A stretch of DNA of 64,000 nucleotides from Elusimicrobia bacterium GWA2_61_42 (GTDB taxonomy: Bacteria > Elusimicrobiota > Elusimicrobia > Elusimicrobiales > UBA9959), in contig MGTU01000029.1 of assembly GCA_001799615.1 (NCBI GenBank), forward strand, positions 1 through 64,000, read 5' to 3'. The position numbers were made by a program, and so were the translations under genes. Shown in pieces: positions 43,585 to 51,557 of this stretch (position 1 is the stretch's first letter; the number at the start of each line of letters is the position of its first letter). Below the pieces are notes generated by a model. That model had not been told where the DNA came from and ran no database searches. It saw nothing but the letters and a program-made list of their open reading frames with translations.

Positions 43585-44388
43585 CTACTTGCGCGGGGCC
43601 GCGGCCTTGGCCGGGGCTGGTTTTTGGGCCGGCTTGGCCCGGGCCGCTTCCACGATCTCGCATTTGAAGGTGCCGCGCGTGGTGGGGATGTAAAAAAGGG
43701 TGCGCAGGCCCTGCAGCTGTCTGGCGGTGACGAAATCCTGCAGTTCTTTGGCTTCGGCTTCCGTTTCTATGGGGACCAGGCGGTGGGGTTCCTTTATGGC
43801 GGCCATCAGCGGCCTCAGCCGGTTTACATCCTTGGTCTCGATGTTCTTCACTTCCCCGTCCACGGCCGCTTTCTGCGTGAACGCTTCCAGGGCTTCGCCT
43901 TCCACGGGCTCGGCGCGCAGGAAGCCGCGCAGTTTCTTTTCCTGCGGCAGGGCCGCGACGGCCTTTTTTACCTGGGTGAAAGCGTAGGAGAAGGCCTCGC
44001 CGAAATTATTGAGGGGGGCCTCGGTGCGGGTGAGCTCGCCGCTGATGTAGGCGGAGACCTTCAGCATATCGCCGCGGTAGAAGACCATCTTGCTCTGCTT
44101 TACGTTCTGGGAGTTGATGATCTCGGAATTCTCGATCTCGCGGAAGAAGTCTTTTACCAGCTGGGGTTTTATGGCGCCGCGCCTGGTCAGCAGGCTTTTG
44201 GGGGTTTCCACGCGCATCAGGGCCTGGCCGTCCTGCGAGACCTCCAGGTAATATTCCTGGCCGGTGGTCAGCGCGGACACGGTCATCCAGGCGGTCTTGG
44301 CTTTGCCGCGCTGGTTATAGGGCCGGAAAGCCGTCAGCGAAGCGGCGCAGACGGCCAGGGCGGCCAGGAGCAGAAGTTTACGCTTCAT
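43585..44388 (-). CDS. Exported protein of unknown function
   Basis: A 267-residue protein with an N-terminal signal or anchor (M-K-R-K-L-L-L-L-A-A-L-A-V-C-A-A). The mature part has an alternating strand/helix pattern with two or three repeated units containing F-F-R-E-I-E-N-S-E-I and L-R-P-L-M-A-A-I-K-E, reminiscent of DUF4340-like periplasmic domains, though the match is weak. The tail is Lys/Pro/Ala-rich. Its start overlaps the end of the MauE-like gene by 11 bases, so it belongs to the same operon as the redox genes. Confidence 0.6.
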   Translation of the reverse strand: MKRKLLLLAALAVCAASLTAFRPYNQRGKAKTAWMTVSALTTGQEYYLEVSQDGQALMRVETPKSLLTRRGAIKPQLVKDFFREIENSEIINSQNVKQSKMVFYRGDMLKVSAYISGELTRTEAPLNNFGEAFSYAFTQVKKAVAALPQEKKLRGFLRAEPVEGEALEAFTQKAAVDGEVKNIETKDVNRLRPLMAAIKEPHRLVPIETEAEAKELQDFVTARQLQGLRTLFYIPTTRGTFKCEIVEAARAKPAQKPAPAKAAAPRK

Positions 44389-44842
44389 CGGGGCCGACGG
44401 CGTTGTCGGCGGTGAGCCAGCCGCCGTATTTGAAAGCCGCCCAGGCCAGGCAGAGCAGGCCGATGTTCTGGGCGAATTCCTGCTCTATGGAATTGCTGGC
44501 GCTGCTGCCGAAGCAGCCGCAGGAGGTGATGGGCAGCCCGCGCAGCCAGGCCTGGCCCAGCAATAACTCGAAGAAGACGAGCATGGCGCCGTTGAACGCC
44601 GCGAAGAACCGGGTGAAGACGCCGGCGGCCAGCAGCAGCCCGGCGTAGAGCTCTATCCAGGGAACCGCGTAGGCGGCCCAGAGCGAGAGCTGCGCGTTGA
44701 GCACGCGGTAGCTTTCTATGGCGAAGGCGAATTCTTCGGCGGGCGCCAGGGCCTTGATGACGCCGGAGTAGACGAGGACGCCGCCCACGGCCAGGCGGGC
44801 CAGCAGGCCGGCCAGCTCTTTAGAGGAGGGTTTTGTGATCAT
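44378..44842 (-). CDS. MauE/DoxX-family membrane protein
   Basis: A 154-residue protein with four membrane helices. The first has L-A-R-L-A-V-G-G-V-L-V-Y-S-G-V-I-K and the third loop holds S-C-G-C-F-G, the MauE signature of paired cysteines. MauE-type proteins act with thiol oxidoreductases in maturation of exported proteins. The next gene upstream is such an oxidoreductase, with a 4-base overlap (ATGA). Function beyond the family is inference. Confidence 0.8.
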   Translation of the reverse strand: MITKPSSKELAGLLARLAVGGVLVYSGVIKALAPAEEFAFAIESYRVLNAQLSLWAAYAVPWIELYAGLLLAAGVFTRFFAAFNGAMLVFFELLLGQAWLRGLPITSCGCFGSSASNSIEQEFAQNIGLLCLAWAAFKYGGWLTADNAVGPDEA

Positions 44843-45480
44843 GGTTTTGCGGCGCTCCTGAGCATGTTGTCGAATTTCATGGCCTGGTCTATCAGCTGGG
44901 CCGAGCCGACGGCGCGCCTGCCGTTGATGAAGAAGGTGGGGGTGGCGGTCACGCCTTTCACGTCGCCTTCGGCTATTTCCAGCTTCAGGCGCTTATGGGT
45001 CTCGGGGGCGTCGCCGCAGGTCACCATTTTGGGCCAGTCCAGCTTGAGTTGTTTGGCGTAAGCTTCGAATTCTTTGGGCTTGTCCTTGGCCTGGCCCCAT
45101 TTCTCCTGGCCCGCGAAAAGCAGGCCGGCGTATTCCTTGAACTTGCCCTGCTCTCCGGCGCAGTCGGCGTAAGCGGCGGCATGGAAGGACCAGGGGTGGA
45201 TGGTAAGGAGGGGATAGTGCTTGAAGTTGACGCGCAGCCCGGCGCCGAAGACTTTGAGCATCTCGTCGATTTTCTCGGCGGCGTGGCGGCAGGCGGGGCA
45301 GGCGAAGTCGGTATACTCGTAGATCTGCACGGGCGCTTCGACGGGTCCGAAGGACCGGTAAGCGGGCACGGGCAGGGTGGGCCCCATGTTGAACTGGCGC
45401 GCGAGCAGCACGGCCAGCGTAGAGAGGAAAATGAGCATTGCTGCCAGCGCGAGCAGCCGCGCGTTCTTGCGTTGGATCAT
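44839..45480 (-). CDS. DsbA-like thiol oxidoreductase, membrane-anchored
   Basis: A 213-residue protein with an uncleaved N-terminal helix (about 9-27) and a thioredoxin fold with inserted helical domain. The active site is F-A-C-P-A-C (Cys61, Cys64) and the cis-proline loop is V-T-A-T-P-T-F-F-I-N-G. It fits the DsbA/BdbD group that oxidises or isomerises cysteines of exported proteins. The many secreted cysteine-rich proteins in this window are plausible clients. Its ATG lies six bases from a TATAAT box. Partner MauE-like gene overlaps. Confidence 0.88.
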   Translation of the reverse strand: MIQRKNARLLALAAMLIFLSTLAVLLARQFNMGPTLPVPAYRSFGPVEAPVQIYEYTDFACPACRHAAEKIDEMLKVFGAGLRVNFKHYPLLTIHPWSFHAAAYADCAGEQGKFKEYAGLLFAGQEKWGQAKDKPKEFEAYAKQLKLDWPKMVTCGDAPETHKRLKLEIAEGDVKGVTATPTFFINGRRAVGSAQLIDQAMKFDNMLRSAAKP

Positions 45481-45486
45481 ATAAGA

Positions 45487-45492
45487 ATTATA
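45487..45492 (-). promoter_or_regulatory. -10 box TATAAT, leaderless start
   Basis: Consensus TATAAT on the minus strand, six bases (TCTTAT) before the ATG of the DsbA-like gene; there is no room for a ribosome-binding site. Confidence 0.6.
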
Positions 45493-45569
45493 GCGTAAGT
45501 CCCTCGTGGAAATCTACTTATAAACAGAAACTTTAAGTAACGAGCCGCGAGATGTGAAGTCGGGGCCGA

Positions 45570-45712
45570 CCGGGGGGGTACCCCTGCTCACCCGGACCGA
45601 GGAAACCCTTGCGTCGGTTTCCCCCCGCCTGGGTAATTTATGGCGGGGCCCCCTTTCCGCAACGGGTGCTCAGGGGTACCCCCCCGGCCGTCCCCTCCGT
45701 AGTAGTGAACGT
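45570..45712. repeat. Self-complementary repeat element A
   Basis: Arms of 17 bases match exactly in inverted orientation (45570-45586 and 45671-45687; core GGGGTACCCC-like with G7/C7 runs), and GCTCACCC / GGGTGCTC extends the pairing with one offset. The inner part also pairs imperfectly. The right end CCCCTCCGTAGTAGTGAACG resembles the outer end of the element B pair. The region 45481-45937 holds no gene, only these repeats. Confidence 0.75.
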
Positions 45713-45765
45713 TAGGAACAGTTTCTTCCGGTTATAATTAAAAAACATAACCAGCGTGCGCTAAA

Positions 45766-45937
45766 CCGGAGGGGGTGGACGGGGGGACCGGGTTAGCAAA
45801 ACCGTCGTTGAGCCCGCCGCTTGCATAAGCGCGGCGGGCGAATACCGAGTGAGGCCACGGTGTGGCCGAACGCGTTTTGCGTTCCGGTCCCCCTGGCCGC
45901 CCCCGACTGGGCTATCCTGCGGCCCCTTAACCCAAAG
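45766..45937 (+). repeat. Repeat element B, left copy
   Basis: Matches 47813-47981 in inverted orientation; over the 130-base core (45777-45906) I count two substitutions. The element itself folds: outer arms GGGGGACCGG...CCGGTCCCCC, inner hairpins CCCGCCGC...GCGGCGGG and GGCCAC-GGT-GTGGCC. It ends exactly at the stop codon of the DUF167 gene. It looks like a small non-autonomous mobile repeat or a structured intergenic element. Confidence 0.85.
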
Positions 45938-46174
45938 TTATTTCTTGATTTCCGGGCAGATGATCTTTACGATTTTGGAGGGGGAGGTGGCGCCTTTGAC
46001 GAGCATGATCTTTTTGGCTTCGATGCCGAGGGACAAAGACAGCTGGCGCAGGGCCGAGGCGTTGGCCAGGCCCCGCTCGGGCGGGGACTTGGTCCAGATC
46101 TCGTAGGCGTCGGGCGCCTTCTTTACCAGCTTGTCCCGCCGGGAGTCCGGGTGGACCTTGAGCTTGATGAACAT
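45938..46174 (-). CDS. DUF167 (YggU-like) protein
   Basis: A 78-residue protein with the DUF167 pattern: L-K-V-H-P-D-S-R-R-D near the start, P-P-E-R-G-L-A-N-A-S-A in the middle, and L-V-K-G-A-T-S-P-S-K-I-V after it. Full family length. The biochemical role of this widespread family is not established. Its ATG overlaps the gpmI stop by one base (TAATG), so translation is coupled to gpmI. Confidence 0.9.
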   Translation of the reverse strand: MFIKLKVHPDSRRDKLVKKAPDAYEIWTKSPPERGLANASALRQLSLSLGIEAKKIMLVKGATSPSKIVKIICPEIKK

Positions 46175-47730
46175 TATTCGGTTATCAGCGACTCGGACGT
46201 CATGGCTTCCGGCTGCTGCAGGCCCATCACGGCCAGCACGGTGGGCGCGATGTCCGAAAGGATGCCGTGCGGGCGCAGCTTCACTTTATCGGCGTCCCTG
46301 GCGATGTAGATGAGCTCCACGGGGTTGGTGGTGTGGGCGGTTTTGGGCATGTTGATCTTGTAATCCCACATTTCCTCGGCGTTGCCGTGGTCGGAACTGA
46401 CCAGCACGGTGTAACCGTGTTTCAGGGCCGCGTCCACCAGCATGCCTACGCTGGCGTCGGTCACCTCGACGGCTTTTTCGGTGGCGTCGTAGATGCCGGT
46501 GTGGCCTACCATGTCGCAGTTGGCGAAGTTCACCACTATGAAGTCGTATTTTTCCGAGGCTATTTCCGCCAGGGCGCGCTCGCGCACCCTGGGGGCGTCC
46601 ATTTCGGGATGCTCGCCGAAGCTGGAGGGGTCCCAGGTGCCTTTAATTTCTACCTGGTCTTCGCCGGCGTAGGGTTCGGTGCGCTTGCCGTTGAAGAAGG
46701 AGGTGACGTGTTTGAACTTCTGGGTTTCGGCGAGGCGCAGCTGCTTGAGGCCGTGCCCGGAGATGATCTGGCCGAGCAGTTCGTCCATGCCGCCGCCCTC
46801 GTCCATGGGGGGCAGGGCGCTGAACTTGAACTGGTCGTAGTAGCGGGTGAGGCCGCAGTATACGATGTCCATCTTTTCCCAGCGGTTGCCGGGGTAAACG
46901 TCTTCTACGAAGGCTTTGGTGAGCTCTATGGCGCGGTCCTGGCGGAAGTTAAAGTGGACGACGGAGTCGCCGTCCCGCATGCCGGGGTAATCGCCTATGA
47001 TGGTGGGGGGGATGTACTCGTCGACGATGGGCAGGCCGTTGGGATTTTTGAGGGCGGCATAGGCGTCGTTGAGGGCGGCTTCGGCGCTGGGGGACTTGGC
47101 GCCTTCGGCTTTGGTGATGGCGTTGTAGGTCTGGTCGACGAGGGCCCATTTCTCGCCGCGGTCCATGGCGTAGTAGCGGCCCATGATGGTGCCTATGGAG
47201 GCGTTGCCGACCTCTTTGATGACTTCTTCGAGCATTTTGAGGAAGGAGAGGGCGCTGCGGGGGGGCGTGTCGCGGCCGTCGGCGAAGAAGTGGATGTAGA
47301 CTTTCTTTATGCCGATGCGTTTGGCTTCGCGCATGATGGCGTACATGTGGTCCTGGTGGGCGTGGACGCCTTCGTCCTGGACGAGGCCCATGAGGTGGAG
47401 GGCGGTGCCTTTGGCGGCGCAGTTGTCGAGGGCGGCTTTGAGGGCGGGGCGGCTGAAGAAGGTGCCGTCCTCTATCATGTCCATAATGCGCTTGAGTTCC
47501 TGGATGACTATGCGGCCGGCGCCCATGTTGAGGTGGCCGACTTCGGAGGAGCCTTGGTAGCCTTTGGGGAGGCCGACGGCTTCGCCGGCGGGTTCGAGCA
47601 CGGTGTTGGGGTACTGCTGCAGGTAGCGCTTCATGTTAGGCGTTTTAGCGTTGCGCACGGCGTTAAATTTATCGGGCCTGTACATCCCCCACCCGTCCCT
47701 TATAATGAGCAGAACTTTTTTCTTATCCAT
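46174..47730 (-). CDS. gpmI: 2,3-bisphosphoglycerate-independent phosphoglycerate mutase
   Basis: A 518-residue alkaline-phosphatase-fold enzyme of normal length. The start at 47730 follows GAGGATAATAAT; the longer frame has no binding site. Metal and active-site motifs are present: R-D-G-W-G near 11, catalytic Ser62 in Q-G-S-S-E-V-G-H, D-G-R-D-T-P-P-R-S, F-A-N-C-D-M-V-G-H-T and S-D-H-G-N-A-E-E. It interconverts 3- and 2-phosphoglycerate in glycolysis and gluconeogenesis using Mn. It is enclosed with the DUF167 gene between the two element B repeats. Confidence 0.95.
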   Translation of the reverse strand: MDKKKVLLIIRDGWGMYRPDKFNAVRNAKTPNMKRYLQQYPNTVLEPAGEAVGLPKGYQGSSEVGHLNMGAGRIVIQELKRIMDMIEDGTFFSRPALKAALDNCAAKGTALHLMGLVQDEGVHAHQDHMYAIMREAKRIGIKKVYIHFFADGRDTPPRSALSFLKMLEEVIKEVGNASIGTIMGRYYAMDRGEKWALVDQTYNAITKAEGAKSPSAEAALNDAYAALKNPNGLPIVDEYIPPTIIGDYPGMRDGDSVVHFNFRQDRAIELTKAFVEDVYPGNRWEKMDIVYCGLTRYYDQFKFSALPPMDEGGGMDELLGQIISGHGLKQLRLAETQKFKHVTSFFNGKRTEPYAGEDQVEIKGTWDPSSFGEHPEMDAPRVRERALAEIASEKYDFIVVNFANCDMVGHTGIYDATEKAVEVTDASVGMLVDAALKHGYTVLVSSDHGNAEEMWDYKINMPKTAHTTNPVELIYIARDADKVKLRPHGILSDIAPTVLAVMGLQQPEAMTSESLITE

Positions 47731-47812
47731 ATTATTATCCTCGGCTGCTTCAATTGAAAGTATCGGTTGAAAATCGGTGAGCCTGCCCTTATATTTTATG
47801 AAATATGGGGCG

Positions 47813-47981
47813 CTTTGGGTAAAGGGCCGCAAGATGCCTGCTCGGGGGCGGCCAGGGGGACCGGAACGCAAAACGCGTTCGGCCACACCGTGGCCTCACT
47901 CGGTATTCACCCGCCGCGCTTATGCAAGCGGCGGGTTCAACGACGGTTTTGCTAACCCGGTCCCCCCGTCCGCCCCTCCGG
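47813..47981 (-). repeat. Repeat element B, right copy (inverted)
   Basis: Inverted copy of 45766-45937. The ends facing the genes read CTTTGGGT on this side and ACCCAAAG on the other; the outer ends share GCGTTCACCAAGCCGGAGG-like sequence with the left copy and with element A. The region 47731-48130 holds this repeat, an AT-rich stretch and an orphan terminator. Confidence 0.85.
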
Positions 47982-48050
47982 CTTGGTGAACGCTGTTGGG
48001 AGTGGGGGACGCTGATGACTAATTGACTAGTTGTTAACATTGGAGCTGAA

Positions 48051-48081
48051 AACCGCCGGGGAGACTTGGCGGTTTTGTTTT
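48051..48081 (+). terminator. Terminator-like hairpin without an upstream + strand gene
   Basis: AACCGCC / GGCGGTT stem with a 10-base loop and TTTGTTTT after it. The nearest + strand gene upstream is far away, so it may block read-through into the acetyltransferase gene or be a leftover. Confidence 0.6.
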
Positions 48082-48130
48082 GAGGGAGGATTTGTTATTT
48101 AATAGAGGGGCAGTGAGGAGGTATCGGTTT

Positions 48131-48637
48131 ATGAATATAGAACTACGGCAGGCGAGCGAGGGGGACGGGGGGGACGTTTACGAGATGCTCCAGGAGATGC
48201 TGCCGGACGAGAACGGCTTTCAGAACGGCGCGCACGGGCTGAGCGACGCGGACTTTAAGGTTTGGCTTAAGCGGCGGGTCGACTTCAGCCTGGGTAAAAG
48301 TCTGGAAGACTGGCAGGTGCCGGAGAACAGCTACTGGCTTTGCATCGACGGGCTCCCCGTGGGTTACGGCAAGCTCAGGCACCGGCTGACCGAGGCTTTA
48401 AGGAAAAATGGCGGGCACATAGGCTATGGGGTCCGGCCCTCGCAAAGGGGCAAGGGCTACGGTTCGCTGATCCTGAAGCTGCTGCTGGGGAAAGCCCGGG
48501 AGCTGGGGATAGGCGAAGTCCTGATAGATTGTCTGGCGGATAATGAACCGTCGCGCAAAGTCATCGAGGCCAACGGCGGCGTGTTGGAACGGCGCACGGA
48601 TAAACAGATCTATTACCGGGTCGTTTTCCAGGGATAA
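48131..48637 (+). CDS. GNAT-family N-acetyltransferase
   Basis: A 168-residue protein from the ATG at 48131 (GAGGAGG ten bases upstream). It has the GNAT acetyl-CoA loop [12 protein letters not shown] (Q/R-x-x-G-x-G/A) and a late [16 protein letters not shown] motif with the Asn used in catalysis or packing, then I-Y-Y-R-V-V. Predicted small-molecule or amino-group acetyltransferase of the YjcF/COG3981-like kind; substrate unknown. Single gene with its own terminator. Confidence 0.85.
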   Translation: MNIELRQASEGDGGDVYEMLQEMLPDENGFQNGAHGLSDADFKVWLKRRVDFSLGKSLEDWQVPENSYWLCIDGLPVGYGKLRHRLTEALRKNGGHIGYGVRPSQRGKGYGSLILKLLLGKARELGIGEVLIDCLADNEPSRKVIEANGGVLERRTDKQIYYRVVFQG

Positions 48638-48643
48638 CGGGGT

Positions 48644-48697
48644 CAGGTCTTGGATCTTGGCATTGCCGCCGGGGGAGCCCCGGCGGTTTTGTTTTGG
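48644..48697 (+). terminator. Terminator with repeated leader CAGGTCTTGGATCTTG
   Basis: CCGCCGGGG / CCCCGGCGG stem followed by TTTTGTTTT. The preceding 20 bases and the hairpin are nearly identical to those at 50778-50829. Confidence 0.85.
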
Positions 48698-48752
48698 GGG
48701 CGGGGTAATTTTGTTTAATAGCGATATGGGCGGGATAAAATACAGCATCAAA

Positions 48753-49487
48753 ATGAATTTGAGATATTTTTTTATTTTCTCCTTTATGTGGCTGCTGGCC
48801 GGGAAAGCGGCGGCGCAGGATACTGCGGGCATGGTAGCTGTGCCGCGGGGGGAGTTTGAGATGGGGTCCGATAGTTCGGGGAAAAAGGCGGAGCGGCCGC
48901 GGCACAAGGTGCTGCTGGGCGCGTACTTTATAGACGCCCGGCCGGTAACGGCCGGGGAACTGACAATTTTTTTGAATTCCCGCCTGCCTTTGGAGGGCGG
49001 CAGCGTGCAGGCGCCGCCGGACCGGCGGGGGGTGCTTGGGGAGCTGGAGGCGCCGGAGGAGATAAAAAATTTCATACAGATCCCCGGCGCGTGGATAGTA
49101 TTGCGCGCGGAGGGGCTGTCCCTGCGCGGCTCTTCCGGATCGGAAGAAGCTTTTAATGTTTCCTGGCAGGGGGCCGACGCCTACTGCCGCGCGCGCGGCA
49201 AAAGGCTGCCTACGGAAGCGGAGTGGGAGAAAGCCTGCGAAGGGGGCGGCAAAGAGTTCGTTATCGGTAAAAAACTGGAATGGACCCTGGACTGGTACGC
49301 TAAAGATTTTTATAAGCCCGGGCCAGCCGTTGATCCGCTGAATGCCTTTATTACGGGTCAGAGGACCGCGCGCGGAGGGGCGGACCTGAAGGGCCGGGTG
49401 CGCTGTGCCTCCCGAAGCGGCATACCGCCGCACAGGAAGGCTTTAAATCTGGGATTCCGCTGCGCGTCCGGCGCCGTAAAGGAATAA
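48753..49487 (+). CDS. Exported FGE-sulfatase-like (SUMF1 domain) protein
   Basis: A 244-residue protein from the ATG that starts the signal peptide ([10 protein letters not shown]; cleavage A-A-A-Q-D near 20); an ATG nine codons earlier is the alternative. The domain has [43 protein letters not shown] and ends L-G-F-R-C-A. This fold is shared by formylglycine-generating enzyme, ergothioneine-type sulfoxide synthases and many bacterial lectin-like proteins. The usual domain is longer, so this is a compact version. A sulfatase is encoded at the right edge, but a functional link is speculative. Confidence 0.85.
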   Translation: MNLRYFFIFSFMWLLAGKAAAQDTAGMVAVPRGEFEMGSDSSGKKAERPRHKVLLGAYFIDARPVTAGELTIFLNSRLPLEGGSVQAPPDRRGVLGELEAPEEIKNFIQIPGAWIVLRAEGLSLRGSSGSEEAFNVSWQGADAYCRARGKRLPTEAEWEKACEGGGKEFVIGKKLEWTLDWYAKDFYKPGPAVDPLNAFITGQRTARGGADLKGRVRCASRSGIPPHRKALNLGFRCASGAVKE

Positions 49488-49496
49488 TATAAAGCT

Positions 49497-50018
49497 ATGG
49501 TCTCAAAAGTTCCTAAAAAAAAAGTTTTTATTATTGTCGGGCCGAAAGGCAGCGGCAAGACGCATATAGGGACGCTCCTGGAAAAAGAGATAGGCTTGAA
49601 ATTCTTGAGCGTCGAGAAACTCGGGCTGGAGAACGGCAAAAAATCAAAATTGAGCGGTTATGAGCGTATAAAGGAAAGTTTTCATGAGGAAGAGGCGGAA
49701 ATAGACCTGATCCTGGGGCGGGAAGACGCGCTGTCCTTTGAGGCGACAGGCTCCTGCGAATATTTCTTCACGGTGCTGGAGCGGCTGCGCTCCAAGTATG
49801 CGGTCAAGCTGATCCGGATAGTGAGTCCGTTGGAGACCTGCAGCCGCCGCATCAGGCAAAGGGACGCGAACGCCCATCTGCCGGTTTCTGAGGCGATGAT
49901 TAAAACAATTAACGAGAAGGCCATAAAGGTGAAGTTGGACTGGGACCTGACGATAGATAACTCCGCCTCGCCTTCCGCCGAAAAAATCGTCGCCGCCTTT
50001 AAACATGTAATGACCTGA
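49497..50018 (+). CDS. P-loop nucleotide-binding protein, shikimate-kinase-like
   Basis: A 173-residue protein. Walker A is G-P-K-G-S-G-K-T at 15-22 after a beta strand (V-F-I-I-V). The next part (L-L-E-K-E-I-G-L-K-F-L-S-V-E) and the late R-R-I-R-Q-R-D-A-N LID-like arginines resemble small-molecule kinases such as shikimate or adenylate-type kinases. No substrate-specific motif is recognised. It follows the FGE-like gene by 10 bases with weak spacing for a ribosome-binding site. Confidence 0.7.
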   Translation: MVSKVPKKKVFIIVGPKGSGKTHIGTLLEKEIGLKFLSVEKLGLENGKKSKLSGYERIKESFHEEEAEIDLILGREDALSFEATGSCEYFFTVLERLRSKYAVKLIRIVSPLETCSRRIRQRDANAHLPVSEAMIKTINEKAIKVKLDWDLTIDNSASPSAEKIVAAFKHVMT

Positions 50019-50060
50019 AGGCCGGCTTCGATCCGATAATTATTTCTGGCGGAGTTAGTG

Positions 50061-50771
50061 GTGTTATCTTATATGGAAAAAAAGAGCGAAACGGCACCGG
50101 TTGAACTTACAGCGGAAGAGGGTGAATTTAAAAAACTCACCAGGGCCACCTATAATAGCGGGCGGGTGAAAGAGGCCTATGAGCTGGCGGAGGGTTTTTA
50201 CCGCAGCCACCCGGAAAGCCTGTTCGCGAAGTTCTATTGCGGGGCGATGGCGGGAGATTATTCGGACGACGTCTCTTTGTCTGCTGAAAAGCGCGGGGAC
50301 TTGCTGGCCCTGGCCAGGACGCTGATAAAGGAAGTGTATGAAGACAAGCGGACCCCGCTTTGTGATTTTTGGGACCATGTAAGGAACGAGTATTTCTGGT
50401 TCCACAAGCTGTACGCGGAGCAGTATGCTTTAGGGGTGGAGCGCGTAGCGGCGGGGACCCCGCGCGGCTATTATTCGATGTGCGTAGGGGCCTCGGCGAT
50501 GGCGAAACAGTGCCTGGAGGCGAATGCCCCGGCCGCCGCCAAAGAGTGGGCGGAGAAGTCCGTCAGCGCCTTTCAGGAATTTGAAAAGCTGGACCCGGAC
50601 TGGTATAACATAAATCATTTCTACGCCTATGCGCTGGCGGTGCTGGGCGAGTATGACGCCGCGCTCAAGGCGTATCGGGACATGTACAGGAAACAGAAAG
50701 CCGCCGTTAACGAAAAGGAAGAGGCGGCGTTCCTTGACAACGTGGAGAAGATCAAAAAGATGCGGGGCTAG
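50061..50771 (+). CDS. TPR-like helical protein
   Basis: About 236 residues. A GTG at 50061 is preferred because GGAG lies six bases before it; an ATG at 50073 (M-E-K-K-S-E) is the alternative. The protein is all-helical with TPR-like pairs: Y-N-S-G-R-V-K-E-A-Y-E-L-A-E-G-F-Y, A-A-K-E-W-A-E-K-S-V-S-A-F, and F-Y-A-Y-A-L-A-V-L-G-E-Y-D-A-A-L-K-A-Y. No signal peptide. Probably a scaffold; partner unknown. Confidence 0.7.
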   Translation: MLSYMEKKSETAPVELTAEEGEFKKLTRATYNSGRVKEAYELAEGFYRSHPESLFAKFYCGAMAGDYSDDVSLSAEKRGDLLALARTLIKEVYEDKRTPLCDFWDHVRNEYFWFHKLYAEQYALGVERVAAGTPRGYYSMCVGASAMAKQCLEANAPAAAKEWAEKSVSAFQEFEKLDPDWYNINHFYAYALAVLGEYDAALKAYRDMYRKQKAAVNEKEEAAFLDNVEKIKKMRG

Positions 50772-50777
50772 CGGGAA

Positions 50778-50829
50778 CAGGTCCTGGATCTTGATATTGC
50801 CGCCGGGGGAGCCCGGCGGTTTTGTTTTT
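50778..50829 (+). terminator. Terminator with repeated leader CAGGTCCTGGATCTTG
   Basis: CCGCCGGG / CCCGGCGG stem followed by TTTTGTTTTT. Nearly the same sequence as the terminator at 48644, including the upstream leader. Confidence 0.85.
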
Positions 50830-50830
50830 G

Positions 50831-50836
50831 TAGAAT
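50831..50836 (+). promoter_or_regulatory. -10 box TAGAAT, leaderless start
   Basis: TAGAAT with ATGGGG between it and the ATG at 50843. It lies directly after the terminator T run. Confidence 0.45.
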
Positions 50837-50842
50837 ATGGGG

Positions 50843-51520
50843 ATGGGAAACGATAATATAGCTAACGATGTTTTTAACCGCACCGCCGTTGACGGGGAGG
50901 TGCTGAGCGACGGGGCTTATAACCTGGCCATGGGGGCGGTGTTGTGCTGGGGGTTCCTGGTGAACTGGTGGATGGTGAAGAACATCCCGGTGGAGGTCAT
51001 CGCCGGCGTAAATCCCTGGGTGTTCCTGGTGGGGTACTTCGCCTCTTGCTTCCTGGGCGTGTACCTGTTCAACTCGTCCAAGAGCGCTCTGGTAAGCTTT
51101 CTCGGCTATAACTTGGTGGTGGTGCCTTTCGGTTTCATAATAAACGTGGTGGTGGCCAGGTACGACACGTCGCTGGTGCTGGAGGCCATGCGCATAACCG
51201 GCACGGTGACCCTGGGCATGATGGTACTGGGCTCCATGTTCCCGGCTTTCTTCCGGCGCATAGCCGGCGCGCTCACCGCGGCGTTGGTGCTGGTGATAAT
51301 AGTGGAACTTGTGGACGTCTTCGTGCTGCATAAGCAGCACGGGATCATAGACTGGATAGTGGTGTTCATCTTCTGCGGCTACGTGGGCTACGACTGGGGC
51401 CGGGCCAACAATATCCCCAAAACGCTGGATAACGCCGTGGACAGCGCCGCCGCGCTGTACATGGACATCATCAACCTTTTCCTGCGGATCCTGCGCATCC
51501 TGGGCCGCCGCCGGCGCTAG
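50843..51520 (+). CDS. Bax inhibitor-1 family membrane protein
   Basis: About 225 residues, seven hydrophobic segments. The start at 50843 is six bases from a TAGAAT box; ATG at 50837 is the alternative. The C-terminal G-Y-D-W-G-R-A and L-D-N-A-V-D-S-A-A-A-L-Y-M-D-I-I-N-L-F-L followed by R-I-L-R-I-L-G-R-R is the BI-1/YccA/YbhL hallmark; the acidic residues form the pH-sensitive calcium leak site in characterised members. Function in bacteria is not settled. Confidence 0.85.
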   Translation: MGNDNIANDVFNRTAVDGEVLSDGAYNLAMGAVLCWGFLVNWWMVKNIPVEVIAGVNPWVFLVGYFASCFLGVYLFNSSKSALVSFLGYNLVVVPFGFIINVVVARYDTSLVLEAMRITGTVTLGMMVLGSMFPAFFRRIAGALTAALVLVIIVELVDVFVLHKQHGIIDWIVVFIFCGYVGYDWGRANNIPKTLDNAVDSAAALYMDIINLFLRILRILGRRRR

Positions 51521-51557
51521 AGCGGCCGCTGCCGCCTTATGATTAATTGTGAGGGCT

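Noticed and set aside
46267-47757. Long + strand open frame (496 codons) opposite gpmI
   Set aside because: Shadow frame, composition dominated by Gly, Val and Phe; gpmI is complete on the minus strand.
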